This document shows, piece by piece, positions 1 through 7,639 of a stretch of 23,195 bases of DNA (position 1 is its first letter; the number at the start of each line of letters is the position of its first letter). The notes under the pieces were generated by a model. The model saw only the letters and a list, made by a program, of their open reading frames with translations, was not told the DNA's origin and searched no databases. Both the position numbers and the translations under genes were made by a program. This DNA comes from a virus: positions 1 to 23,195 of IMG/VR virus record IMGVR_UViG_3300028837_000216; one strand, written 5' to 3'.

Positions 1-482
1 ACCCATAAATCTCCACCCTTTACATACTGTGGTCCACTTTTCTGTCTAGTATCTACGTTCTTTATTTCTGTAATTTTAAATCCACAGCTTGGTAATTCTT
101 TTTCAAATCGCTCTTTCCACCAACCAGAGTAATGAATATCGCCCTTACGTCGCTGGTATCCAAAAATATACCGCAGACCCCAAGTAGATTTCCAATCCCA
201 CTTACGCTCTAGAAATAATTTACAATATACTTCAAAGTCGGGTACTCTGATTACTAGCTTTCCATTAGGCTTTAGCACTCTATACCACTCAGAAAAAGTA
301 GAATTAATATCTTCAATATGCTCAAGTAAATGAGATGAAAATATTTCGTCTACCTCTTGTGCGTTATAGGGCAACCTATCAGCACTAGTTACGTGATCTG
401 TTGCTTTAGTTTTTCTAAAATCAATGCCTACGTATCCTGGCATTCTGGTCCCGCCACATCCGACATTAAGTTTTGTTGGCAT
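1..482 (-). CDS. SAM-dependent methyltransferase, class I (partial, C-terminus beyond window edge)
   Basis: About 160 residues are visible, read from an ATG at 482 and still open at base 1. The N-terminus carries the SAM-binding motif LNVGCGG (residues 5-11), followed by an acidic residue at the end of strand 2 (GID, residue 21). Further on come SSHLLEHIED and a VLKPNGKLVIRVPD stretch, the standard post-motif pattern of the Methyltransf_11 family often found in polysaccharide and sugar clusters. An AGGAA sits just upstream of the start. The gene overlaps the end of the preceding glycosyltransferase gene by 17 bp, so it is the last visible member of a coupled six-gene operon. From context the acceptor is probably a sugar or glycan hydroxyl or a sugar nucleotide, but nothing visible fixes the substrate. 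Class is secure; substrate is unknown. Confidence 0.85.
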   Translation of the reverse strand, partial: MPTKLNVGCGGTRMPGYVGIDFRKTKATDHVTSADRLPYNAQEVDEIFSSHLLEHIEDINSTFSEWYRVLKPNGKLVIRVPDFEVYCKLFLERKWDWKSTWGLRYIFGYQRRKGDIHYSGWWKERFEKELPSCGFKITEIKNVDTRQKSGPQYVKGGDLW

Positions 483-1074
483 TTCCTATACCCCATTTAA
501 TCTTCATTTTTCGTGAATCCTCTCTCCACCACGGCTGTACTGGTTTAGCTAGATCATGATGCACATAAACATCTTTAACACAGATAGTCTTATATCCAGC
601 CTCCGCAGCACGGAAGCTAAGATCACCATCAGAGGCGTAATGAGAAAATCTCTCATCTAGGTAGCCTAGTTCTTCAAATGCTTTACGCTTTATGACTACA
701 CAAAACCAGGCCCCTCTGTTAATCTCTACTACTTCTTTAGGCATTCCTGGTATACAATTACGCTGTACACCACCACGGCAAGGCCCACCAGTAACAGCAA
801 TCATATAACTATCGTCTTCTTCTAGAGCTTCAATCATACGCTCTAACCATCCCTCTTGGTACCTTGAACTATCGTCGTTTAGATAGCAGAGGTATTCTGC
901 ACCTTGTTTTACACCTTCTCGAAAACCCTTATTAAGATTTCTAGTCGCGCCTATTCTATTCTTATCATGTATCACATACAGTTCAGCATCAACATTAGTT
1001 TTGGATATCGCAAGTTCACCTGTTACTCTAGCAACTCTTGGGTCTAATGTTGGTATTACAACTGCTACTTTCAT
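466..1074 (-). CDS. Glycosyltransferase family 2 (GT-A fold)
   Basis: This 202-residue protein resembles a compact GT2 catalytic domain. Residues 1-10 form the first strand (KVAVVIPTL). NDD at 66-68 lies at the DxD-like nucleotide-sugar/metal position. SDGDLSF (149-154) resembles the acceptor-side ED/SDxD motif, followed by a C-terminal HHD. It should transfer a sugar from a nucleotide donor to an acceptor in the cytoplasm; no membrane segment is visible. The ATG at 1074 overlaps the stop of the SDR gene upstream as ATGA, so translation is probably coupled. At 202 residues it is shorter than most GT2 enzymes (about 230-300), but all core motifs are present. Donor and acceptor are unknown; the neighbouring epimerases suggest the donor. 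Confidence 0.82.
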   Translation of the reverse strand: MKVAVVIPTLDPRVARVTGELAISKTNVDAELYVIHDKNRIGATRNLNKGFREGVKQGAEYLCYLNDDSSRYQEGWLERMIEALEEDDSYMIAVTGGPCRGGVQRNCIPGMPKEVVEINRGAWFCVVIKRKAFEELGYLDERFSHYASDGDLSFRAAEAGYKTICVKDVYVHHDLAKPVQPWWREDSRKMKIKWGIGNANKT

Positions 1075-2171
1075 CGTGATAATCCCATGTCTACCAATTT
1101 TTTATCTTCATCAACCTCATATAGTGGTTGATTTTTAGCCCACTCCACTAGCCTAGTAACACCGTCATACTCATGAACCGTTGATTTGAATTCTAGAACA
1201 TTCTCGGCTCTTCCTGTAAATGCGTATGCGTGCCGTGCATCCCCTATACGGTACTGCTCAGTACGTTGTATCTCTGAATTACTACTAGCTATGCCTTTAA
1301 TCAGGTTAGCCATAGCGTACATTTTAACTGGTATACCAGTGCCTACATTGTAGATACCAAGTGGACGACGCTCGTCAATTGCTAATACAAAAGCACTCAC
1401 AACGTCATCAATGTATACGAAGTCTCTAACCATTAAGCCGTCTTCATATACGTTAATTGGTTTACCAGATAGTGCCCAATTTGTAAACATAGAGACTATA
1501 CCAGTATACTTATTATTGATATTTTGGCCGGGACCATAAACATTAAATAGCCTTAGTATAGTTGTTGGAATATCGTAAGCATTACCTACAACTGAAAAGA
1601 TATCCTCTTGAGCAACTTTTGTCTGCCCGTAAACTGAGGTTGGTCTATTAACACAATCCTCATCCATAGGCAGAAGTTGAAGCACATTATTACAGTTCTT
1701 ACATTTAATATCCCACGTCTTTGATTTAAAATCATTAGGAGTTCTAGGGGCTGGAATACTAAACTGGTAACAGCCTTGACAAAAGTATGGACCTTCACCA
1801 TATACGGCCCTAGACGACGCTAGTACAAATTTTCTAACGCCGTGTTTCGCGGCGACTTCTGCTAATACGCCTGTACCTGTAACATTCTGATCTACATAAT
1901 TACTAATCTCATACATAGATTGTCCAGCACCGATCTGTGAGGCTAGATGAATTACTGTGTGTGGATTATACTCATTGAATAATACTTCTAATGGGGCCTT
2001 GTTTCGGACATCGCCAAATACAAAATTACTGGCTGCGTATTTAGCAGCATTAGTATTAGGATGTGCCTGTGAGTCAAGATTGTCATATATAACAACCTCT
2101 TGGTCCATATCCATAAGCCTTTTTACCAAATGCTGTCCAATAAAACCTGCACCACCTGTTACTAAAATCAT
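1071..2171 (-). CDS. NAD-dependent sugar-nucleotide epimerase/dehydratase (extended SDR) with zinc-ribbon insert
   Basis: The extended SDR protein has a Rossmann motif GGAGFIG at residues 6-12, D30 at the end of strand 2, a catalytic-region SS at 119-120, and YGQTK with Tyr181 and Lys185. An insert between the VYGEG turn and the YxxxK motif carries paired cysteines C131/C134 and C157/C160, a likely zinc ribbon. From memory, a similar four-Cys insert occurs in some dTDP-L-rhamnose 4-epimerase/UDP-glucose 4-epimerase-like SDRs, so epimerisation at C4 of a nucleotide sugar is the best guess. I chose the ATG at 2171, giving 366 residues. It starts the protein exactly at the Rossmann strand, follows a GGAGG five bases upstream, and overlaps the previous stop as ATGA. 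A longer reading to 2228 would add 19 unsupported residues inside the upstream gene. Confidence 0.85.
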   Translation of the reverse strand: MILVTGGAGFIGQHLVKRLMDMDQEVVIYDNLDSQAHPNTNAAKYAASNFVFGDVRNKAPLEVLFNEYNPHTVIHLASQIGAGQSMYEISNYVDQNVTGTGVLAEVAAKHGVRKFVLASSRAVYGEGPYFCQGCYQFSIPAPRTPNDFKSKTWDIKCKNCNNVLQLLPMDEDCVNRPTSVYGQTKVAQEDIFSVVGNAYDIPTTILRLFNVYGPGQNINNKYTGIVSMFTNWALSGKPINVYEDGLMVRDFVYIDDVVSAFVLAIDERRPLGIYNVGTGIPVKMYAMANLIKGIASSNSEIQRTEQYRIGDARHAYAFTGRAENVLEFKSTVHEYDGVTRLVEWAKNQPLYEVDEDKKLVDMGLSR

Positions 2172-2989
2172 CCTATCCTCCACACATTGGGAGCTATCTC
2201 TACTTCGGGATAGCCCACTAATCCCCAACTATCAGAATTCTTGTAGGCACTCATCTTAGGCACCTTAGAAAACTTTTTACCCTTATGAGTAATTGCATGT
2301 TTACGAACCTTACGCATTATTAAATCATGGTCTGCTTTATATACTATACCGACGGCTTCCATCTTATAGCCAAGTTCGATCCAGTTCCAGCAGAAGTGTC
2401 CATCCGAGTGTGGGTTAGCGTCGTTCATGGCCTCATCGTAGCCTGGGTTATCCTTAGATGACAGCATCATAAAGTCTCCGGCAGCGTGCTGTAGCTTACC
2501 AATAAGTGAATAAGCTCGATGTGCATTCTTATTAAGTTCGTTATACGGCATATCAAAAGATGTATAAGATACGTCTTTACGCTCGGCCCGGTACATTACT
2601 CTTCTCTCGAACTCACCAGCAACTAGAAAATTCCATACTTTTTTACCTAGTACGTTGTCAGCATTCGTAGAGATTAGCCACTCATTAGCGGCCCGTCGCA
2701 TCCCTACATTCTTTGCAAAGCCCTCCATGAATTTATATCTATTGGCTACATCAGGATCAACTAATGAATCGTGTACTTCTGGACTCACCACATAGCAGCG
2801 AAATCCTAGCGGGGCTAGATCATTAGATAGTAAATCATCCGACGGTGGATTCCACTCTACGAATAGCCAGTCTATGTTAAGATTCCTGCTGTTAGCCTCT
2901 TCCTGGTTCCTAGTTACTGCGGCCAGCGTCCTTTCTCGTAAGTTACCAGAGTAAAAAGGGTCACGCCCTGCCATCATAAATGTTACCAT
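2168..2989 (-). CDS. Glycosyltransferase-like protein (GT-A-like, EWNPP family)
   Basis: The product is 273 residues and soluble, with no signal peptide. FVEWNPP at about residues 43-49, NAD at 109-111 in a strand-loop setting, and HAAGDFMMLS further on match a set of GT-A-like proteins found in sugar clusters. The NAD motif would take the place of the DxD that holds the nucleotide sugar. It begins seven bases inside the end of the upstream epimerase gene, and its own end overlaps the next SDR gene by 4 bp, so it belongs to the operon. The C-terminus is rich in Lys and ends in a Trp/Gly-rich tail. The fold class is an inference from motif pattern; substrate and linkage cannot be read. A role in building or attaching the sugar made by the neighbouring SDR enzymes is the simplest view. 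Confidence 0.6.
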   Translation of the reverse strand: MVTFMMAGRDPFYSGNLRERTLAAVTRNQEEANSRNLNIDWLFVEWNPPSDDLLSNDLAPLGFRCYVVSPEVHDSLVDPDVANRYKFMEGFAKNVGMRRAANEWLISTNADNVLGKKVWNFLVAGEFERRVMYRAERKDVSYTSFDMPYNELNKNAHRAYSLIGKLQHAAGDFMMLSSKDNPGYDEAMNDANPHSDGHFCWNWIELGYKMEAVGIVYKADHDLIMRKVRKHAITHKGKKFSKVPKMSAYKNSDSWGLVGYPEVEIAPNVWRIG

Positions 2990-4032
2990 CGTTCTTTACC
3001 TAGAGTATAAATTCCACGTAACAGATCATCTACTGTTAAGGTTGGTTTCCAGTTATAGTCTCTATATAGTTTAGAGGTATCAGTTATCCACCATATATGA
3101 TCGCCCTTTCTACCGTCTAGTATCTTCAGTGTACCAAGCATATCGTTACCACTGATTTTCTGACATAAGCTAATTGCTTCTATGATTGATACTGCGTTCT
3201 CTCTGCCGCCACCTATGTTATAAACAATGCTTTTAGGCTCTTCTATAATAGAGTCAATTGCTCTAATTACGTCAAAGGCATGAACCTGATCGCGTACTTG
3301 TTTACCTTTATAGCCATATATATTATAGGGCGTATTAGTGTATGCACATTTCATTAGATAGGATAGCATTCCATGTGCCTCTACACCAGAGTGATTACCA
3401 CCAGTAATACAACCTGCCCGCAACACCGCAGCCTTCAGTCCATATTGATATGCAAATTCTTGTACGTACAAGTCTGCTGCGGTTTTTGAGCGCCCAAAGA
3501 AGCTAGAAATTCCTTGATCTATAGAGGTCTGCTCATTAAAACCATTGTAATGTTGGGTAGCCGGTGGTAAGTCATACCTAGTTGGAAGCTCTAGATAGAT
3601 AAGGTTATTGGGATAGTTAGCATAGACCTTTATTGTAGACAGGTATATGAATACTGCATCTGGAAAGTAGTCTCTCCACAACTCAAGCATGTTTAGTGTG
3701 CCTAAAACATTAACATCAAAGTCTTCTTTAAACTCTCCTTCATGTGAGGCTTGTGCCGCACAGTGAATAATAGCTTTAAGTCCTTCCTTTTTATTATAAA
3801 GAAGTGCATTTCTAAGCCTAGCTCTATCGCGTATATCAATTGATATATTATAAAAGTTTGAGTATTTTGCTTCTAATCTATCAATATTCCATTGAGTAGA
3901 AGCGCCGATATCTCCTAGTAGTTGTCCACGTAGGTCATTGTCAATACCAATTACCTCATGAGAATGTCCGTAATATTCAACAGCTTTAGAACCTACTAAA
4001 CCACCAGCGCCCGTAATTAATATCTTGCTCAT
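2983..4032 (-). CDS. CDP-paratose 2-epimerase-like SDR
   Basis: The 349-residue extended SDR has GAGGLVG at residues 8-14 for NAD binding, YLSTIKVYA (130-138) at the catalytic Ser/Thr strand, and FFGRSKTAAD (178-187) at the YxxxK site. CITGGNHSGVEAHG, then GYKGKQVRDQVHAFDV, and finally YNIGGGREN form the signature of the CDP-paratose/CDP-tyvelose 2-epimerase branch of the SDR family. That branch inverts C2 of a CDP-dideoxyhexose during surface glycan synthesis. The residue four before Lys183 is Phe179, not the usual Tyr. The length is normal for the branch. It is coupled to the upstream SDR by an ATGA overlap and to the downstream glycosyltransferase by 7 bp. Family assignment is firm; the precise substrate is not, because no CDP-sugar dehydratase set is visible here. 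Confidence 0.82.
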   Translation of the reverse strand: MSKILITGAGGLVGSKAVEYYGHSHEVIGIDNDLRGQLLGDIGASTQWNIDRLEAKYSNFYNISIDIRDRARLRNALLYNKKEGLKAIIHCAAQASHEGEFKEDFDVNVLGTLNMLELWRDYFPDAVFIYLSTIKVYANYPNNLIYLELPTRYDLPPATQHYNGFNEQTSIDQGISSFFGRSKTAADLYVQEFAYQYGLKAAVLRAGCITGGNHSGVEAHGMLSYLMKCAYTNTPYNIYGYKGKQVRDQVHAFDVIRAIDSIIEEPKSIVYNIGGGRENAVSIIEAISLCQKISGNDMLGTLKILDGRKGDHIWWITDTSKLYRDYNWKPTLTVDDLLRGIYTLGKERW

Positions 4033-4934
4033 TTATAATCCCAATCATAATTATTCTGATACCAGTTTACTGTAAGCTGTATACCTTCTTCAAATGTTAC
4101 AAGATCAAGTTCAGCTACACCATCTAATGTAGATGGATCGCCTAATACAACTGAACCGGGCGGCTCACCTGGTCGCATAGGAATATGTACAATCTTACTA
4201 GTAGTACCGGCGGCTTCGATTACTTTCTCAGCAATCCAATTAACAGTAGTCTTTCTACCAGTACCGGCCTCATATACAGTCTGATAATCTACGCTGTCAC
4301 CAGTAGCTACGTCTACTAGAATACTAGCTAAGTCGCCGACATAGATCATATCCATGATCTGATCCCCGTCGCCGTAGACTTCAATATCCTCACCACGTAA
4401 GGCTTTAACTACAAATGTGGGGATGATCTTACGTACTGGTTTATGTTTCTGACCAGGGCCGTAAGCATTAAGCGCCCGCACCATAGCCATCTTAGTACCA
4501 TTTTCTTTATTGTACATTTTACAAAAACGAATAGCACTACTCTTAGTAATTGAGTATGAGTTATCCATCCAGTAATTTCCAACACCAATTTGTACACCCT
4601 GTACAGTGTGGAAAGCAGACGGCACCATAGCCTCAAGAATATTGAGAGTGCCAATAATATTAGTTTGTACTGATGGGATAGGCTTACGGATGGTTTCTTG
4701 TGTGCCGAGAATCCCGGCCAGATTTACAACGTAGTCCACCTTTGCCACTGCTTCTTGTACAGCTTCGTAGTCTCTGATATCTCCAAGAAATACCTCAAGA
4801 GCACAGCCACGGCACGTCTGACAAAGACGACCAAGACGATCAAAAAAAATTATTTCATATCCTCTATTAAAACATTCCTCTACTACATGTGAACCTATAA
4901 AACCATTTGCCCCTGTAACTAACACCGTTTCCAT
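4029..4934 (-). CDS. NAD-dependent epimerase/dehydratase (divergent extended SDR), first gene of the sugar operon
   Basis: The 301-residue extended SDR has GANGFIG at residues 8-14, NLAG at 71-74, and YSITK with Tyr127/Lys131. RALNAYGPGQ and VYGDGDQIMDMIYVGD lie in the substrate-binding half, as in UDP-glucose 4-epimerase and GDP-mannose dehydratase relatives. Two features are odd. The strand that normally ends in Ser-Ser/Thr and VYG reads TVQGVQIGVG, so the usual catalytic Ser/Thr is not visible, and the loop to YxxxK is short. There is also a CxxCxxC motif (C38, C41, C44) in the cofactor half. The start is firm, with AGGAGG six bases upstream. A short 56-bp non-coding gap separates it from the spike gene, so this may be a transcription or translation start for the six-gene operon. 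Substrate is unknown. Confidence 0.8.
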   Translation of the reverse strand: METVLVTGANGFIGSHVVEECFNRGYEIIFFDRLGRLCQTCRGCALEVFLGDIRDYEAVQEAVAKVDYVVNLAGILGTQETIRKPIPSVQTNIIGTLNILEAMVPSAFHTVQGVQIGVGNYWMDNSYSITKSSAIRFCKMYNKENGTKMAMVRALNAYGPGQKHKPVRKIIPTFVVKALRGEDIEVYGDGDQIMDMIYVGDLASILVDVATGDSVDYQTVYEAGTGRKTTVNWIAEKVIEAAGTTSKIVHIPMRPGEPPGSVVLGDPSTLDGVAELDLVTFEEGIQLTVNWYQNNYDWDYK

Positions 4935-4940
4935 ATCCTA

Positions 4941-4946
4941 CCTCCT
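4941..4946 (-). promoter_or_regulatory. Strong Shine-Dalgarno site of the sugar operon
   Basis: On the minus strand this reads AGGAGG, six bases before the ATG at 4934. It is the best-matching ribosome binding site in the window and sits in the 56-bp gap after the spike gene, so the leading SDR gene is probably translated independently of the spike. The rest of the gap (4947-4990) is AT-rich with no convincing promoter. Confidence 0.8.
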
Positions 4947-4990
4947 AATTAAATTTTGATAAAGTCAATTCTTCTTTGTTATCTGATTAA

Positions 4991-6733
4991 TTATGGAACA
5001 TACTCATACGCACCGATGGCTGGGTTGGTCTCTTGCGGCACGGCTACTTCATCATAGTCCCGCGTCAAGCTCACATCTGTTCCAACGTTTCGCGCTGGAG
5101 AACCAGCCTGCAAATGAAAATCATCGGCCCCTGGATTGACAAATACCGGATCGGCAACCACGGGACTATTCCCATCCTGGGCGCTGTTGAGAAGCCAGCC
5201 TGCATAATTGTAAGTTACACCAGCCCACTCAAACATTGCAGCACCGTCAGGATAGTACAAGTTATAATCATAGTCTGCGACCACGCCTGCTACCGCAAGA
5301 ATGTGTCTTTGCACGCTGTTCATAACTATGTTATTCTTGATGTGCCAGTTGTCGGCGTCTGCCTCCCACGGCGCAATACCGCGATAGTTGTTGTACAGCA
5401 CATTATTGTAAATTGTGTGACCTGTGCCTGTACCAAAAATGCCATACTCGATAAAGTTGGCTGAACCGTCGTTGTCGTAGATGAGGTTGTAGTAAATCTG
5501 TGTGTTTGTTACAGTATCCGCACCGATAAAAATACCACCACCCTCAGCCGTCATCTTTGCCTGGTCGCCGTTATCGTAAATCTCATTATAGCGAATGATA
5601 TTTGCTGTCGATGGCCCATCAGGCGCTCCACCCGCCCACAACTCAATACCTCTATTCCAAGCACGTCCTATTTCATTGTTCTCTATGACATTACTTGAAC
5701 CTGTCTGGACACCAACACCTAAACCCTCTGCCCCCACCGCTATACTATCTATGTCCAGTACAGTATTGTTGGCAATGGTTGTGCTGTCACAGCGATGAAG
5801 GTAAATAGCACTGCCACAATTTGCAACTGTGTTCTCAGTGATGGAATGGTTAGTAGCTCGCTCAGTTGTATCGAATCCCCAGACATCAATACCTGTCCGG
5901 GCGCAATCAGAAATGTCATTGTTGGTTATTGAGTTGTTTGTTGCGGTCTGGCCGCCTGCAGTGATAACAAATTGCACACCGCATATTAGTTCACTAATGG
6001 TGCAATCGCGGACTGTGTTATTGCTTGAGTTATAAATACGAACGCCGTATCCCGCACCATTTTCTACCGCTAACCCACTTAGTACATGATTGCTTGCCCC
6101 AGTTTGACCGTTCCAGTCAACCGTCCCGTCGCCTGCACTATTTGCGCCGTAAAGATGCATGTCTTTTATCCAAACATACACTCTACTATTTAGTAAGATA
6201 ACAGTATCTCTTGCACCCGATTCAGCAATACCGTCGTCTGGGTCTTCGCCAACATTAACCCACAACTCATTTGCATTCCAATCCCACTCGTTCACACCCA
6301 CGGTATTTGTCGCGCCGTCGTTCTCCGTAAGCACTGTGCCATCATAAATGACGATGTGTGGTTCAGTGGCGACAGCGGCACTATAACTCCCACCGTCAAC
6401 CGTCCAGCCCGTAATAATATCGGCGCCACTGATAATCGGCCTGTTCCCACTTCCATAAGCACCGAAGGTGATGAACTTACCACTCGCCCCAGACGAGGGC
6501 ACGGTCAATTGCTCCCGCCACGTCTCCCCCCGCTTGAACAAAATACTCTCGCCAGGATTGAACGTCTCCCCGTTCACCTTAGCGACAGTCTGCCAAGCTA
6601 GGTCAGGCGTCTTGCCATCATTGGCGTCGTTGCCCAGCGTGGCGTCAACGTAATATCGCGTAGCCGGGTAATTTGTTAGGAGATTAAATCTCTTCCTCCA
6701 AGACTGGATACCGCCCAGTGGTGAAATTAGCAT
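4991..6733 (-). CDS. Right-handed parallel beta-helix spike/receptor-binding protein
   Basis: The product is 580 residues. Residues 1 to about 25 look unlike the rest and may anchor it to the virion. From about residue 26 it has YYVDATLGNDANDG followed by AWQTV and GYGSG-type turns. A long series of coil repeats rich in Asn then runs through most of the protein (NNSITNNDISD, ENTVANCGSAIYL, NNTVLDIDS, IENNEIGRAW, YNEIYDNGD, YNNVLYNNYRG). The end, DPVFVNPGADDFHLQAGSPARN to IGAYEY, is typical of secreted bacterial beta-helix (pectate-lyase-like, NosD-like repeat) proteins. It probably binds or degrades a host surface polysaccharide. No clear catalytic set can be assigned. GC is high: 40 of 60 bases at 6481-6540, against 16 of 60 in the nearby HNH gene. 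The start at 6733 follows AGAGG and lies two bases after the upstream stop. Confidence 0.8.
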   Translation of the reverse strand: MLISPLGGIQSWRKRFNLLTNYPATRYYVDATLGNDANDGKTPDLAWQTVAKVNGETFNPGESILFKRGETWREQLTVPSSGASGKFITFGAYGSGNRPIISGADIITGWTVDGGSYSAAVATEPHIVIYDGTVLTENDGATNTVGVNEWDWNANELWVNVGEDPDDGIAESGARDTVILLNSRVYVWIKDMHLYGANSAGDGTVDWNGQTGASNHVLSGLAVENGAGYGVRIYNSSNNTVRDCTISELICGVQFVITAGGQTATNNSITNNDISDCARTGIDVWGFDTTERATNHSITENTVANCGSAIYLHRCDSTTIANNTVLDIDSIAVGAEGLGVGVQTGSSNVIENNEIGRAWNRGIELWAGGAPDGPSTANIIRYNEIYDNGDQAKMTAEGGGIFIGADTVTNTQIYYNLIYDNDGSANFIEYGIFGTGTGHTIYNNVLYNNYRGIAPWEADADNWHIKNNIVMNSVQRHILAVAGVVADYDYNLYYPDGAAMFEWAGVTYNYAGWLLNSAQDGNSPVVADPVFVNPGADDFHLQAGSPARNVGTDVSLTRDYDEVAVPQETNPAIGAYEYVP

Positions 6734-6735
6734 AG

Positions 6736-7116
6736 CTATACCTCTCGGTAATATTGAATGTGCGCTACCGCCGCGTCACCAGCGACACCAGAAAGAGTAA
6801 CTTCAGTAAGTACAGATAACGGTCCAAAAATACGACCACTTTCCGAAGGTACATAGCCGGGAGATAAAGCACTAGTAGTATCACTATTAATAGTATAATA
6901 CAGTTTAGCATCCTCAGCATTAATTTCTACAATCGTAGTTAAAGCAGGAAGCGTTAATGATTTGAGTGTTCCATCCATTGTAATCGCTTCGCCACCAAGA
7001 TATACCCAAGACTTTAGTGATATCTCTGCATCATCAGCCAAGGTAACTGCGAATTCTAGATCAGTTACATCTACAAACTCACCAGTTTTATCATCAATTT
7101 CATGTAATTCTGTCAT
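6736..7116 (-). CDS. Hypothetical virion-associated protein, beta-rich
   Basis: I do not recognise this 126-residue, acidic protein. It is mostly short beta-type segments (LEFAVTLADDAEISLKSWVYLGG, cut here to its character: alternating hydrophobics) with a PGYVPSESGRIFGPL turn and a C-terminal HIQYYREV. No membrane segment or signal is visible. AGAGG precedes the ATG at 7116, two bases before which the HNH gene ends. Because it ends two bases before the spike gene starts, it may be a small adaptor, chaperone or capping protein for the spike, but that is inference from position. The protein resembles small immunoglobulin-like or fibre-base domains only in general composition. Confidence 0.6.
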   Translation of the reverse strand: MTELHEIDDKTGEFVDVTDLEFAVTLADDAEISLKSWVYLGGEAITMDGTLKSLTLPALTTIVEINAEDAKLYYTINSDTTSALSPGYVPSESGRIFGPLSVLTEVTLSGVAGDAAVAHIQYYREV

Positions 7117-7119
7117 TAT

Positions 7120-7617
7120 TTAATCCTCTTGCCAGCATTGATTATTTATAATTCTACTAATTTGCTGAAATGCAACACCATACTCTTTGCCTAATTTAGT
7201 TAAACTTGTAGTACCTTCAGCATATTTTTCTCTAATTTCTCGAACTTTGACCCATGTTAATTTTGCTTGACCAGATGTTTCCCCTCTATTTCTACTAGTG
7301 TGCCCTTTACTTTGTTTTTTAGGGTAAATTCCTTGCTTGCGTCTTTTAATTACGGCATCTTTCATATTATCTTGATGTGTTCCTAAAAACAGATGTTTAG
7401 GATTTACACATTCGGGGTTATCACAATGATGTAATACAAATAACCCTTCTGGAATCTCATCAACAAAGGTCTGGTATGATACTCTATGAGCTAGTTGTTG
7501 TCCAGAGGCACGAAAAACTCCATAGCCTTTTTTATTTTTACTAGCTGTCCACTTCCAACAACCATTATCTACTTTATCAACCTTTTTAAAAAATCTTTGT
7601 AGTATCTTCTTATTCAT
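7120..7617 (-). CDS. Free-standing HNH endonuclease
   Basis: The 165-residue protein has the phage HNH_3 pattern. CWKWTASKNKKGYG is at residues 20-33 and LAHRVSY at 42-48. The catalytic ββα-metal core is VLHHCDNPECVNPKHLFLGT (61-80) with H64, N72 and H75, followed by the DN at 83-84. Cys65 and Cys70 may hold structural zinc. Residues 119-160 (KLTWVKVREIREKY to QQISRIINN) look like a helix-turn-helix DNA-binding tail. It cuts DNA and is probably mobile or a nicking/homing enzyme. It interrupts a run of virion genes and is much more AT-rich than its neighbours. No intron or intein boundary is visible, so it is free-standing. The RBS AGGAG lies seven bases before the ATG. Confidence 0.88.
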   Translation of the reverse strand: MNKKILQRFFKKVDKVDNGCWKWTASKNKKGYGVFRASGQQLAHRVSYQTFVDEIPEGLFVLHHCDNPECVNPKHLFLGTHQDNMKDAVIKRRKQGIYPKKQSKGHTSRNRGETSGQAKLTWVKVREIREKYAEGTTSLTKLGKEYGVAFQQISRIINNQCWQED

Positions 7618-7639
7618 GCTTCTCTCCTATATTTGTAAT

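Noticed and set aside
2172-2228. An N-terminal extension of the Zn-ribbon SDR
   Set aside because: It would encode a lead unrelated to the NAD fold and enter the upstream gene; ATG 2171 has GGAGG and starts at the conserved Rossmann strand.
1957-2259. A 100-residue open frame on the plus strand
   Set aside because: It is antisense to the SDR and glycosyltransferase genes, has no known domain, and conflicts with the window-wide minus-strand organisation.
4963-4968. TTGACT as a promoter -35 element in the gap before the sugar operon
   Set aside because: No matching -10 sequence lies at the expected spacing before the ribosome binding site, so I did not call a promoter.
5033-5464. A 143-residue open frame on the plus strand
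   Set aside because: It lies wholly antisense to the spike, whose beta-helix repeats are convincing. The plus frame has no recognisable domain or suitable gene context.
7120-7617. HNH inside a group I intron or intein
   Set aside because: The flanking virion genes both appear complete and no intron structure or intein splicing motif is visible. It is better described as free-standing.
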